Made by a program: the position numbers and the translations under genes. Shown piece after piece: positions 44,495-53,208 of a stretch of 64,000 nt of DNA. Location: assembly GCF_014284235.1 (NCBI RefSeq), contig NZ_JACOGD010000011.1:1-64000 (forward strand). The letters are read 5' to 3'. Within the stretch, counting starts at the first letter, position 1; every line of letters starts with the position of its first letter. The notes beneath the pieces are model-generated. The model was given only the letters and a program-made list of their open reading frames with translations, did not search any database and had not been told where the DNA came from. This DNA is from Cognatundibacterium curvum (lineage in GTDB: Bacteria > Pseudomonadota > Gammaproteobacteria > Burkholderiales > Burkholderiaceae_D).

Positions 44495-46564
44495 ATGTCC
44501 AGCTTAGAACTAAACCCGACCCAGCCAGCCAATCCCGCGCTGCAGGAAATCGCTGCAGTCACCGCTGCCCAGCATGGCGTACCGGCCGCGCTGGATCAAC
44601 AACTGGAACTGCTGATGCAGCAAGGCGAGTTACGCCGTCTGGGCGTGGCTTTTACCCGCTTTGTGGCGCAGCTGGGCACAGCCGATCCGGTATTGCTGCT
44701 GAGTTGTGTGGTGCTGTCAGAGCTAGAAGGACGTGGGCATAGCTGTCTGCGCATCCCCGATTTATTGAGCGACCCGGATGCCCTGCTGGGCTGGCCCGCC
44801 GGACAGTGGCAGGCTTTGCAAAACAGTGCCGGACCTTTGCCTGCCAGCAGCCGCCTGTGGCTGCGTCAACTCGCAGCATGCAGTCAGGTCTTATTGGAAG
44901 CGGAGCTGGATCACGGTCAGCCTTTGCTGCTGGTCGATGACAGACTGTATCTGCGCCGCTACTGGAATTATGAATGTGCTGTCGCCAGCGCAGTACAGCG
45001 CAAGGCCAGTCAGCCACGGCCGCTGGATTTGCAGCAGGTCAGACAGGGACTGGATTCGCTGTTCGGCGCAACTGTCGATGCAAACGCCAACACAGACACA
45101 GCGCAGACGGTGGATTGGCAAAGAATCGCCTGTGCCATTGCAGTGCGCAGCCACTTCAGCATCATTACCGGCGGCCCCGGCACCGGTAAAACCTATACCG
45201 TGGCGCGTTTGCTGGCATTGTTGTTTTCTTTATCCGCGCAGGCAGAGCAATTGCGCATCGTGCTGGCTGCGCCAACCGGCAAGGCTGCCGCGCGTCTGAA
45301 GCAGGCGATAGACCATGCCTTATCCGGGCTGGCAGAAAAAATGCAGGACCAACTGCCGCTGGCTGAACTGGCGGCGCGCATGGCACCGGCAGCGACGCTG
45401 CACAGCTTGCTGGGCGCGCGTCCCGATACGCGCAGCTTCCGCCATCATGCGGGTAATCCACTCGATGTCGATGTGCTGATTGTGGATGAGGCGTCGATGG
45501 TGCATCTGGAAATGATGGCGGCTATCCTGGATGCCTTGCCACCGCATGCGATGCTGATTTTACTCGGTGATAAAGACCAGCTGGCCTCGGTCGAAGCGGG
45601 GGCGGTACTGGGTGATTTGTGTCAAAACGCGAGTGCCGGTGCCTATCTGCCTGACACTGCTGCCTATGTACAGGCCGCCAGCGGCCAGCAACTGCCAGCG
45701 GCGATGCTGCATGGGCAGTCCGCACTGGCGCAGCAAACCGTGATGTTGCGTGAGAGTCGCCGTTTCGGTGGTCCCATCGGTCAGCTTGCACTCGCGGTTA
45801 ATGCGGGCGAGGTGGCGGCCAGCAGCCACTTACTGCAGACCGATAACAGCGGCATGCTGAGCTGGTATGCGCAGGCGCAATTGCCAGCCTTGTTGCAACT
45901 GGCGCTGGCTGGCCGTGCCGGGGTGGAGGACAGTTACCTGCCTTATCTGCAACTGCTGCAAGCCGCGCCAGTGTTGCAGTCTGGCGCTGCAGAGGGTGGC
46001 AAAGAGGAAGGCTATCTGGCCTGGGTAAAGCAAGTGCTGCTCGCGTTTGACCGCTTCCGCATCCTGTGTGCGGTACGTGAAGGCGAGTGGGGCGTGGCTG
46101 GTGTGAATGGACTGATAGAGCAAGCCTTGATTGCACAGCGCTGGATACACAAACGCAGCGACTGGTATGCCGGACGCCCGGTCATGATTACGCGCAATGA
46201 CTATGGCTTGGGCGTATTTAACGGCGATATCGGCATGACCCTGCCCGACCCGCAACGGCCAGACTCGCTGCGTGTATATTTTCTGCAGGGTGAACAAGTG
46301 CGCAGCGTACTCGCAACCCGGCTGGCCGATGTGGAAACCGCCTTCGCGATGACGGTACACAAATCCCAGGGTTCGGAATTCTCACACGTCGCACTGGTCT
46401 TGCCTGAGCAGGGTGGCAGCTTGCTGGCAAGAGAGTTGCTGTACACCGGCATCACGCGTGCGCGCCAGTTCTTCACACTGCTGACGCCACAGCCTGGTGT
46501 TTTTGGTGATGCATTACAGCGCCAGACTAAGCGTGTGAGTGGCTTATCAGCCTTGTTGCGTTAA
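44495..46564 (+). CDS. recD: Exodeoxyribonuclease V alpha subunit RecD
   Basis: This 689-residue superfamily 1B 5'-3' helicase has Walker A ITGGPGTGKTYTVARL (Lys232), Walker B LIVDEASMVHLEMM, GDKDQLASVEAGAVLGDL, the arginine-bearing VMLRESRRFGG and the C-terminal AMTVHKSQGSEFSHVALVLP with YTGITRAR. It starts 47 bp after the recB stop and ends the operon at a strong bidirectional terminator. The N-terminal domain (about 1-200) that contacts RecC is present, so this is RecD rather than the stand-alone RecD2. Confidence 0.96.
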   Translation: MSSLELNPTQPANPALQEIAAVTAAQHGVPAALDQQLELLMQQGELRRLGVAFTRFVAQLGTADPVLLLSCVVLSELEGRGHSCLRIPDLLSDPDALLGWPAGQWQALQNSAGPLPASSRLWLRQLAACSQVLLEAELDHGQPLLLVDDRLYLRRYWNYECAVASAVQRKASQPRPLDLQQVRQGLDSLFGATVDANANTDTAQTVDWQRIACAIAVRSHFSIITGGPGTGKTYTVARLLALLFSLSAQAEQLRIVLAAPTGKAAARLKQAIDHALSGLAEKMQDQLPLAELAARMAPAATLHSLLGARPDTRSFRHHAGNPLDVDVLIVDEASMVHLEMMAAILDALPPHAMLILLGDKDQLASVEAGAVLGDLCQNASAGAYLPDTAAYVQAASGQQLPAAMLHGQSALAQQTVMLRESRRFGGPIGQLALAVNAGEVAASSHLLQTDNSGMLSWYAQAQLPALLQLALAGRAGVEDSYLPYLQLLQAAPVLQSGAAEGGKEEGYLAWVKQVLLAFDRFRILCAVREGEWGVAGVNGLIEQALIAQRWIHKRSDWYAGRPVMITRNDYGLGVFNGDIGMTLPDPQRPDSLRVYFLQGEQVRSVLATRLADVETAFAMTVHKSQGSEFSHVALVLPEQGGSLLARELLYTGITRARQFFTLLTPQPGVFGDALQRQTKRVSGLSALLR

Positions 46565-46633
46565 GTGCCGGGGCTGGACAGGCTATCGTGTATGAAGCTG
46601 ACCGTTGGCTATATGTACTGTGGCTTGTAGTTA

Positions 46634-46674
46634 GCAAAAGGCCGGCTGAAGACAGATTTCAGCCGGCCTTTTGC
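46634..46674. terminator. Strong bidirectional terminator between recD and the uronate dehydrogenase gene
   Basis: A perfect 17-bp stem (left arm 46634-46650, right arm 46658-46674) with a 7-base loop carries AAAA and TTTT inside the stem ends, so it works in either direction between the convergent genes. Confidence 0.9.
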
Positions 46675-46690
46675 ATGATGAAGCAGGGTT

Positions 46691-47515
46691 TTAGTTTTTG
46701 TACTGTGGACCGCTCAGGATGAAATTGCCACCCTGATAGGTGCTGCCGATCTCGTCGGCGGCCGGATAGTTGCCCGTGTCAGGGAATAAGTGGGCAAACT
46801 GGCTGGAGCTGTCTTTAGGCTGGAAACCAAGATGCGCTGCCTCGCGGTTATCCCACCATTTTTCACGGTTGTCGGATGCGCCGAATACGATGGTGTGACC
46901 TACGCGTGGTGTGAATGCCGCGCAACGCAGCAGTTCAAACAGATCGTCATAGCTCAGATAAGTCGTCATCATGCGGCGGTTGGCTGGCGCGGGGAAGGCG
47001 GAGCCTATGCGTACGCATACTGTTTCCAGTCCGGTGCGGTCGTAGTAATAGCGGGACAGACTCTCGCCAAAACACTTACTCACGCCGTACATGCCGTCCG
47101 GGCGTGGTGGCATGCTGGCGGTCAGCTGATCTGTGGTTTTGTAAAAACCTATGGTGTGATTTGAACTGGCAAAAATCACGCGTTTCACCTGATGGGTGTG
47201 GGCTGCTTCATAGATGTTATAGGTGCCCTGGATATTGGCGCGCATAATGTCTTCAAAGCTGGCTTCGACTGAAATACCGCCGAAATGCAGTATCAGCTCC
47301 ACCCCTTTAACCAGTTCCAGTACCGCTGCTTTGTCGGCCAGATCACATTGCACGACTTCTTCCCCGTTGCGGGCCGGGCCCAGATCAGCCAGGTCACTGA
47401 CGCGCAGGATATCGGTCCAGTCTTTTAATTTATCGCGCAAGATTTTACCGAGGCCACCGGCCGCGCCGGTCAGCAGGATGCGGTGGAATGGTTTGGCGGA
47501 TGTTTGCGTACTCAT
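46691..47515 (-). CDS. udh: Uronate dehydrogenase
   Basis: This 274-residue NAD-dependent epimerase-fold enzyme has RILLTGAAGGLGKIL at the start, ELILHFGGISVEASFEDI, VKRVIFASSNHTIGFY with the catalytic Ser, and MYGVSKCFGESL giving the YxxxK pair. SSNHTIGFY and the GGISVE loop are typical of uronate dehydrogenases, which oxidise D-galacturonate or D-glucuronate to the aldarolactone. It lies 97 bp downstream of the galactarate dehydratase gene, whose substrate follows from its product, beside pectinase genes, which strongly supports galacturonate as the substrate. Confidence 0.92.
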   Translation of the reverse strand: MSTQTSAKPFHRILLTGAAGGLGKILRDKLKDWTDILRVSDLADLGPARNGEEVVQCDLADKAAVLELVKGVELILHFGGISVEASFEDIMRANIQGTYNIYEAAHTHQVKRVIFASSNHTIGFYKTTDQLTASMPPRPDGMYGVSKCFGESLSRYYYDRTGLETVCVRIGSAFPAPANRRMMTTYLSYDDLFELLRCAAFTPRVGHTIVFGASDNREKWWDNREAAHLGFQPKDSSSQFAHLFPDTGNYPAADEIGSTYQGGNFILSGPQYKN

Positions 47516-47612
47516 GATGCTCCTAGCTTGTTTTTATCAGATAAAGTGGGTTGCACAGGGTGCGCTGCGGTCGTGGCTGAGATTGTTCTTCGCAGCGTAG
47601 CCCTGAATTGGC

Positions 47613-49166
47613 TCAGGTGATCGGTGCCGGGTTAAACAGCACGAGAGCATTATGTAATTTCCAGTGTTCGGCCCAGGTTTTTTTGCCACTCGCGACATCC
47701 AGCATCAGATGGAATAATTCCCAGCCCAGTTCTTCTATGCTGGCTTTTCCGGTAGCGATTTTACCGGCATTGACATCCATCAGGTCATGCCAGCGGCGCG
47801 CCAGATCTTCGCGCGTCGCGACTTTGATCACCGGCACCGGTGCCAGGCCATACGGGGTGCCGCGACCGGTAGTGAAAATATGCAGATTCATGCCAGCCGC
47901 TACTTGCAGGGTGCCGCAAATGAAATCGCTGGCCGGGGTGGCAGCATAAATCAGTCCGCGTTGTTGCAGTTTTTCGCCTGGCGATAAAACGCCGGAAATC
48001 GGTGCGGAACCGGATTTGACGATAGAGCCCATGGCTTTTTCGACGATGTTGGACAGTCCGCCTTTTTTATTGCCGGGTGTGGTGTTGGCGCTGCGGTCAG
48101 CGCCGCCACGTTTCAGGTAATCGTCATACCATTGCATCTCACGTATCATCGCGTCGGCAACCTGCGGGCTGACGGCGCGTGAGGTCAGCTGGTCGATGCC
48201 GTCCCTGACTTCCGTTACTTCGGAAAACATTACACTGGCGCCGGCACGCACCAGTAAGTCGGTCGCAAAACCGACTGCCGGATTGGCGGTCACACCCGAG
48301 AATGCATCGCTGCCGCCACACTGCACACCGACCACCAGTTCTGATGCCGGGCACAGTTCGCGCTGTCTTTGATTCAGCCGCTCCAGATGGCTGCGCGCCT
48401 GTTTCATAATGGAACTGATCATGGATTGAAAACCGACATGGGCCTGATCTTGCAGGCAGACTACGGGCGGTTGTTCTGCTTGCTGAATCGCGATGCTGCC
48501 AGCCGGGAATAGCTTGGCTGGCTGCAGTTTTTCGCAACCCAGACTGACGACCATGGCTTCCCCGCCAAAGTTAGGATTGCGTGCGATGTTGCGTATAGTG
48601 CGGATGGGAATTTCTGCGCCCGGCGCATCGATCGCCACTCCGCAGCCATAGGTATGTTCGATGCCGATCACATCATCCACGTTTGGATAGTGGGGCAGTA
48701 ACTCAGTCTTGATGCGTTGTACTGCAAAATCGACGACGCCTGACACACATTGTACGGTGGTGGTGATAGCCAGAATATTACGTGTGCCGACGCTGCCATC
48801 GGCATTGCGGTATCCCATAAAGGTATAGCCCTCCAGTGCAGGCAGGGCAGCGGGTTTGACGGTGGCAATCGGCAGATTGTCGAGGCGGCGCGCATCCGGC
48901 ATGCGTATCAGGCTCTCATTGAGCCACTGACCGCGTTGCACGGCTTGCAGCGCATAGCCGATCACAACGTTATAGCGCCGGATTTCCTGACCGGACTGCA
49001 TATCTGTCAGTGCAATCTTATGACCTTGGGGAACCTGCTCAATCAGTTGCAGCCCGCATGGGAAGATGGTTCCGGCTGGCAGCCCGCCGTCATTGGCGAC
49101 AATGGCAACATTGTCTTCATCATGCATTTTGATATACAGGGGCGACTGCTCTGGGTGGGATGACAT
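47613..49166 (-). CDS. garD: Galactarate dehydratase
   Basis: This 517-residue enzyme has an N-terminal SAF-like domain ([16 protein letters not shown], then [18 protein letters not shown]) and a large catalytic domain: [65 protein letters not shown] and [15 protein letters not shown]. This is the UxaA/GarD family, and the length fits GarD. It dehydrates galactarate to 5-keto-4-deoxy-glucarate. AAGGA lies 6 bases before the ATG at 49166. It heads the garD-udh operon, divergent from the gntR gene, and its upstream region contains a perfect 17-bp inverted repeat of GntR-type half-sites. Confidence 0.93.
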   Translation of the reverse strand: MSSHPEQSPLYIKMHDEDNVAIVANDGGLPAGTIFPCGLQLIEQVPQGHKIALTDMQSGQEIRRYNVVIGYALQAVQRGQWLNESLIRMPDARRLDNLPIATVKPAALPALEGYTFMGYRNADGSVGTRNILAITTTVQCVSGVVDFAVQRIKTELLPHYPNVDDVIGIEHTYGCGVAIDAPGAEIPIRTIRNIARNPNFGGEAMVVSLGCEKLQPAKLFPAGSIAIQQAEQPPVVCLQDQAHVGFQSMISSIMKQARSHLERLNQRQRELCPASELVVGVQCGGSDAFSGVTANPAVGFATDLLVRAGASVMFSEVTEVRDGIDQLTSRAVSPQVADAMIREMQWYDDYLKRGGADRSANTTPGNKKGGLSNIVEKAMGSIVKSGSAPISGVLSPGEKLQQRGLIYAATPASDFICGTLQVAAGMNLHIFTTGRGTPYGLAPVPVIKVATREDLARRWHDLMDVNAGKIATGKASIEELGWELFHLMLDVASGKKTWAEHWKLHNALVLFNPAPIT

Positions 49167-49216
49167 GAATTTTCCTTTTTTTGATGGCTGTATGCGACTT
49201 TTCATCAATTAAAACA

Positions 49217-49257
49217 TTTTTTGGTCAGTCCAGATATTAACTGGACTGACCAAAAAA
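49217..49257. promoter_or_regulatory. Perfect 17-bp inverted repeat, double GntR operator upstream of garD
   Basis: The arms 49217-49233 and 49241-49257 are exact reverse complements with a 7-base AT spacer. Each arm contains TTGGTCAGTCCAG, itself a near-palindrome of the FadR-subfamily type (TTGGTC-A-GACCAA). It lies 50 bases upstream of the garD ATG and is a strong candidate site for the divergently encoded GntR protein. No clear sigma-70 garD promoter is visible. Confidence 0.75.
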
Positions 49258-49427
49258 TCGCGATGTCACTCGCTAAAAATATATTTTTACACTTTCACGG
49301 GTGCACTAAATTTACTGGTTAACTGTTTATATTCAATGATTTAGCAATAAAATGCCGGTTGCTTTCCGGCTTTTGGTTATAATCATTGCAGGTAAAAAGT
49401 GTGGCGAGTATGCCACTGACAAAATTT

Positions 49428-49483
49428 TTTGGCTAGTCCAGATTGATGTTTTGGTCAGACCAATTTAGAATGGCCTGACCGAA
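49428..49483 (+). promoter_or_regulatory. gntR promoter with operator cluster
   Basis: TTGATG (49443-49448) and TAGAAT (49466-49471) are 17 bases apart, a good sigma-70 promoter about 50 bases before the gntR ATG. The perfect palindrome TTGGTC-A-GACCAA (49451-49463) fills the spacer. Related sites TTGGCTAGTCCAG (49429-49441) and ATGGCCTGACCGA (49470-49482) flank it on each side. This arrangement predicts direct autorepression. A small hairpin GCCGG/CCGGC followed by TTTT (49354-49373) lies further upstream. Confidence 0.7.
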
Positions 49484-49521
49484 TGCACTGGCTGGTCTTT
49501 TCATTGAACAGGATCGTCAAG

Positions 49522-50226
49522 ATGAATAAAAAAAATAATGTGGGACAAGCAGAAACAGGTTCGCATGAGCCGCGCTTATATCGGGTAGTTGCAGACAAGA
49601 TTCAGGGCTTGATCGCAGATGAGGGTATGCAGGCAGGTGAACGCTTACCGTCTGAACGTGATCTGGCGACCAAACTCAGTGTGTCACGCGCGTCTTTACG
49701 TGAAGCACTGATCGCATTGGAATTAAGTGGTGTGGTGGAAGTGCGTGGCGGTTCCGGCGTGTACGTGAGTCAGTTGCCGGACGCTGAGGCAGATCTGGCA
49801 GAAGTCGGGCCGGGGCCGTTTGAAGTTTTGTCGGCCAGACGTCTGATCGAGTCTGAAGTGGCTGCCATTGCAGCGCGGGTGGCGACCGACTCAGCAATCG
49901 ATGAAATCCTGAAAGCCGTACTGGAAATGGAGAAGCATCACGCCAATTATTCCAGTAACGAGAGTGCAGACCGGAATTTTCACTTGGCTATCGCACGTGC
50001 CACCGGTAATAGTGCGATGGTGGGAGTGGTCGAGTATTTATGGAATCAGCGTGGCCGTTTATGGCACAAACTTAAGGAGCATTTTCAGACTGAAGAATTA
50101 CGTCAGCAAACGCTGACAGACCATAGAAATATTCTGGAAGCGATTGCATCGCACGATCCGGCTGCTGCCCGCAAAGCGATGCGCGCGCATCTGGAACGGG
50201 TAACCAGAACCTTCTCCCGCGGATAA
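49522..50226 (+). CDS. GntR-family regulator, FadR subfamily; probable galacturonate/pectin regulator
   Basis: This 234-residue protein has an N-terminal winged helix (GERLPSERDLATKLSVSRASLREALIAL in two parts, then GVVEVRGGSGVYV) and an all-helical FCD effector domain with metal-site-like positions (RRLIESEVAAIAA, DRNFHLAIARATGNSAM, LTDHRNILEAIASHDPAAA). It lies between garD-udh and the TonB receptor/pectinase genes and is divergent from garD. Operator-like palindromes surround both start regions. Relatives respond to hexuronates or aldarates, so galacturonate, galactarate or a derivative is the likely ligand. AGGA lies 8 bases before the ATG at 49522. Confidence 0.9.
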   Translation: MNKKNNVGQAETGSHEPRLYRVVADKIQGLIADEGMQAGERLPSERDLATKLSVSRASLREALIALELSGVVEVRGGSGVYVSQLPDAEADLAEVGPGPFEVLSARRLIESEVAAIAARVATDSAIDEILKAVLEMEKHHANYSSNESADRNFHLAIARATGNSAMVGVVEYLWNQRGRLWHKLKEHFQTEELRQQTLTDHRNILEAIASHDPAAARKAMRAHLERVTRTFSRG

Positions 50227-50456
50227 AGATTCGTCAGAAATCACCGCCCAGAGACAAATCAATAAGGCAAAGACACATTTGCCAGCGTAAGCAAAAGAAT
50301 CAGACCTTTTTTCGACCGGCTGAGACCCCGGTGGGGCTATGTGCGCCCATCTTCGTCGCAGTGGCAAGGAGTACGCGAGGTGCTCCAGATACGTCAACCA
50401 GCGCGCAGCGTCTGGTGACATCGTTGATGAAAACAGGAGTTTGAGGAGACATAGTA

Positions 50457-53147
50457 ATGAAAAAGAAATTCGCAAACCGTTCTGTGTTTGTGTTGTCCAG
50501 TATCAGCCTCGCTGTGGTGACGCTGGTTGGACAGGTGCAGGCAGAAGAAATGCAAAAAGTAGAGGTCACTGGCTCATCCATACGCCGGCTCGCGACCGAG
50601 GCCTCATTGCCGGTCACCATGGTGACTGGGGAAGAGCTGGAAAAACGCGGCATGACTACCTTGGCCGACCTGATGCTGGCCTTACCGGAATCCGCTTCAC
50701 TGGCGCCGTCCAACGCAGGGTCGGGGACGAATATCAATTTGCGTGGTCTGGGCGTCAACCGTACTCTGGTATTGCTGAATGGGCGTCGCCTGGCCAATGA
50801 AGCGATTGCTGATGGCTATGCCAATCTTGATGTGATACCCATGAGCGCGATTGCGCGTGTGGAGATTTTGCGTGATGGTGCATCATCGATTTACGGCTCG
50901 GATGCGATAGGCGGGGTGGTCAACTTCATCACCAAGCGTACTTTCGAAGGTAAAACGATCTCAGCGCAACTGGTGCAGCCGCAGAAAAAAGGCGGCGCCG
51001 ATGAGCAAAGAATCAGTGGCACGATAGGGTTTGGCGATCTCAATAATGATGGCTGGAACTGGTATGCGACTGTCGACGCCCATCGCCGCAGCCGCTTGCT
51101 GGCATCGGACCGTGCTGAACTCAGTTCACCGGAATTGCTGACCAGCATAGGCCGTGCGCCGACCCTGGGCAGCGGCGGTTATGCCATGCCAGCCAACTTC
51201 ACGACGGCAAGCAATAAGAATGCCCAGAATCCGTATTATGCGCAGGGCTGTAATGCGCCTTATTCGATACAGGGTGCAAAAAACACCTGTATTCTGAACG
51301 CCAATTACTACGGCACTGCTTTGTATGGCAATGAACAGGTCACGTTTTACTCCAAGTTCACCAAACGTTTCAGTGAAGATCATACGCTGACGGTTGATTA
51401 CATGCGTGGTCAGGAATTTATCCTGGGCACCAAAAATCCGACGACTAGTCTGGCTGCGAATGGCGTGACAGCGCAACTGCCATCGAGCAGCAAATGGTAT
51501 CCGGGGGGCAGTGGCGGTGTACCTGCGGTGGCCGGACTCAAAGGCGAGCCTTTGACAGTCACCTGGAGTGTGGCTGATCTGGCTGAGGCGACTACGCGTG
51601 ACAAACAGGTAAATCAACGACTGGCAGTCAATGATGAAGGACGGCTGGCCGGCTGGGATTACAAACTGGGCTTCGTCTACGGCCACAGTCTGCGTGAGAA
51701 TTATTATGAATCCGGCTATGTCAATGGCCCGGGATTGCTGGCCGGTCTGGCCAATGGCAAGCTTAACCCCTTCGGTTTGCAGGATGCAGCTGGTAAAGAC
51801 TACCTGAAAAGTATCTCGGTTGATGGTGCGATGAACCGTCATTCTGTGAGCACTTTCCTCGGTGTGGATCTGACCGGCTCGCGTGAAATAATGAGTCTGG
51901 CCGGCGGGCCGATGATGCTGGCGCTGGGTACAGATTTTCATCGTGATACCACCGAAGATCAAAAGACGGATATCACCTCGCTGGTGACCTATGCGAGTTC
52001 CTCACCTTCGTTTGCCAAATCATCCAGAACTGTCGCCGCTGCGTATGCTGAGCTGGATATGCCGGTGACTAAGGAATTGAATCTGAACTTCGCGGTACGT
52101 GACGATCATTTCAGTGATTTCGGCAATACCATCAATCCGAAAGTCAGTTTCCGGTATCAGCCCGTCAAAGCGCTGATGTTACGCGGCTCTGCCAATACCG
52201 GCTTCCGTGCACCGACCCTGTTTGACCGTTATGGCTATCGTTTGCCGGGCGCTACCACGAACACCTCTGCGAAGTGGGATGATCCTGTGCAGTGTCCGGG
52301 CGGTACCCCGGGCGTGGCGGGCACAGGTAAGGCCTTGCCCGGCCTGGTTGCTTCTGCCGTGTGTAACACCACGCTGCCTAAGCAAACTGGCAGCAATCCT
52401 GATCTGCAACCAGAGAAATCCAAAGGCTATACGCTGGGTTTTGTGGCTGAACCGGCTCAGAATCTGATGATGTCTGCAGATTACTGGCATATAGAAATGA
52501 CGGATATGCTGGCAAATCTGCCGGAACAGGTGTACTTCCTGAATCCTCAGAAATACGCCAATCTGTTTGTGCGTAACGCGGATGGATCGCTGGCATATAT
52601 CAAGAATGTGACGATGAATCTTGGTGGTCAGAAGGCATCCGGTATCGATGTGTCGCTGTCGTATGCCTTTCCGAAAACCGCGCTCGGCAATTTCAAAGCG
52701 CAGATCGATGGCACCTATCTGACACAGTTTGATAATCAGTTAGAAGCGGACAGCCCGTATATTCCGAATGTTGGGCGCTTTGGTGCTGCCAGCAATGGTA
52801 CGACATCCAGCATGCCTATCATTACCTTCCGCTGGAAGCATACGCTGACCTTATCCTGGAACCGGGGTGACTGGGGTTCCCAGCTCACACAGAATTTCAA
52901 CACGGGTTACCACGATCAGAACCTGGTTGCGCCGGAATACTTCCGCGATATTGAATCGTATTCCTTATGGAACTGGACGGTGAATTATCGCGGTTTTAAA
53001 AATCTCACGATTTCCGCCGGTATCACCAATCTGCTGGATGCCAAGCCACCGGTCACTAACCATAATGCCTACACCTTTGGTTACCTGAGCAGTGCCGCCA
53101 GTCCGATCGGACGTGCGTTTAATGCACGCCTTACCTACAACTTCTGA
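50457..53147 (+). CDS. TonB-dependent outer membrane receptor, probably for pectin oligosaccharides
   Basis: This 896-residue receptor has a signal peptide (about residues 1-29, ending VQAEE), a TonB-box-like start (EMQKVEVTGS), a plug domain (VTGEELEKRGMTTLADLM, NINLRGLGVNRTLVLLNGRR, VEILRDGASSIYGSDAIGGV) and a 22-strand-type barrel ending in ...ARLTYNF with the C-terminal Phe. The plug resembles the receptors of sugar-utilisation loci. Its place between the GntR gene and the pectinases suggests uptake of oligogalacturonides; the ligand is inference. GGAG precedes the ATG. The 230 bp upstream, after gntR, show no clear promoter, so it may be read from gntR. Confidence 0.92.
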   Translation: MKKKFANRSVFVLSSISLAVVTLVGQVQAEEMQKVEVTGSSIRRLATEASLPVTMVTGEELEKRGMTTLADLMLALPESASLAPSNAGSGTNINLRGLGVNRTLVLLNGRRLANEAIADGYANLDVIPMSAIARVEILRDGASSIYGSDAIGGVVNFITKRTFEGKTISAQLVQPQKKGGADEQRISGTIGFGDLNNDGWNWYATVDAHRRSRLLASDRAELSSPELLTSIGRAPTLGSGGYAMPANFTTASNKNAQNPYYAQGCNAPYSIQGAKNTCILNANYYGTALYGNEQVTFYSKFTKRFSEDHTLTVDYMRGQEFILGTKNPTTSLAANGVTAQLPSSSKWYPGGSGGVPAVAGLKGEPLTVTWSVADLAEATTRDKQVNQRLAVNDEGRLAGWDYKLGFVYGHSLRENYYESGYVNGPGLLAGLANGKLNPFGLQDAAGKDYLKSISVDGAMNRHSVSTFLGVDLTGSREIMSLAGGPMMLALGTDFHRDTTEDQKTDITSLVTYASSSPSFAKSSRTVAAAYAELDMPVTKELNLNFAVRDDHFSDFGNTINPKVSFRYQPVKALMLRGSANTGFRAPTLFDRYGYRLPGATTNTSAKWDDPVQCPGGTPGVAGTGKALPGLVASAVCNTTLPKQTGSNPDLQPEKSKGYTLGFVAEPAQNLMMSADYWHIEMTDMLANLPEQVYFLNPQKYANLFVRNADGSLAYIKNVTMNLGGQKASGIDVSLSYAFPKTALGNFKAQIDGTYLTQFDNQLEADSPYIPNVGRFGAASNGTTSSMPIITFRWKHTLTLSWNRGDWGSQLTQNFNTGYHDQNLVAPEYFRDIESYSLWNWTVNYRGFKNLTISAGITNLLDAKPPVTNHNAYTFGYLSSAASPIGRAFNARLTYNF

Positions 53148-53166
53148 TAACTCTGATTAAGTTCTT

Positions 53167-53188
53167 CCTCTGGCCTGCGGGTCAGAGG
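53167..53188 (+). other. Intercistronic hairpin between the TonB receptor and GH28 genes
   Basis: CCTCTGGCC pairs with GGTCAGAGG (9 bp with one G-T pair) around a TGCG loop. No T-run follows, so it is probably an mRNA-stability or processing element rather than a terminator. Confidence 0.45.
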
Positions 53189-53208
53189 GGAATCGTGGAT
53201 GGAATACT

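Noticed and set aside
49354..49374. Short hairpin with T-run between the garD and gntR regions, considered as an sRNA terminator
   Set aside because: The stem is only 5 bp and no promoter is visible for a separate transcript.
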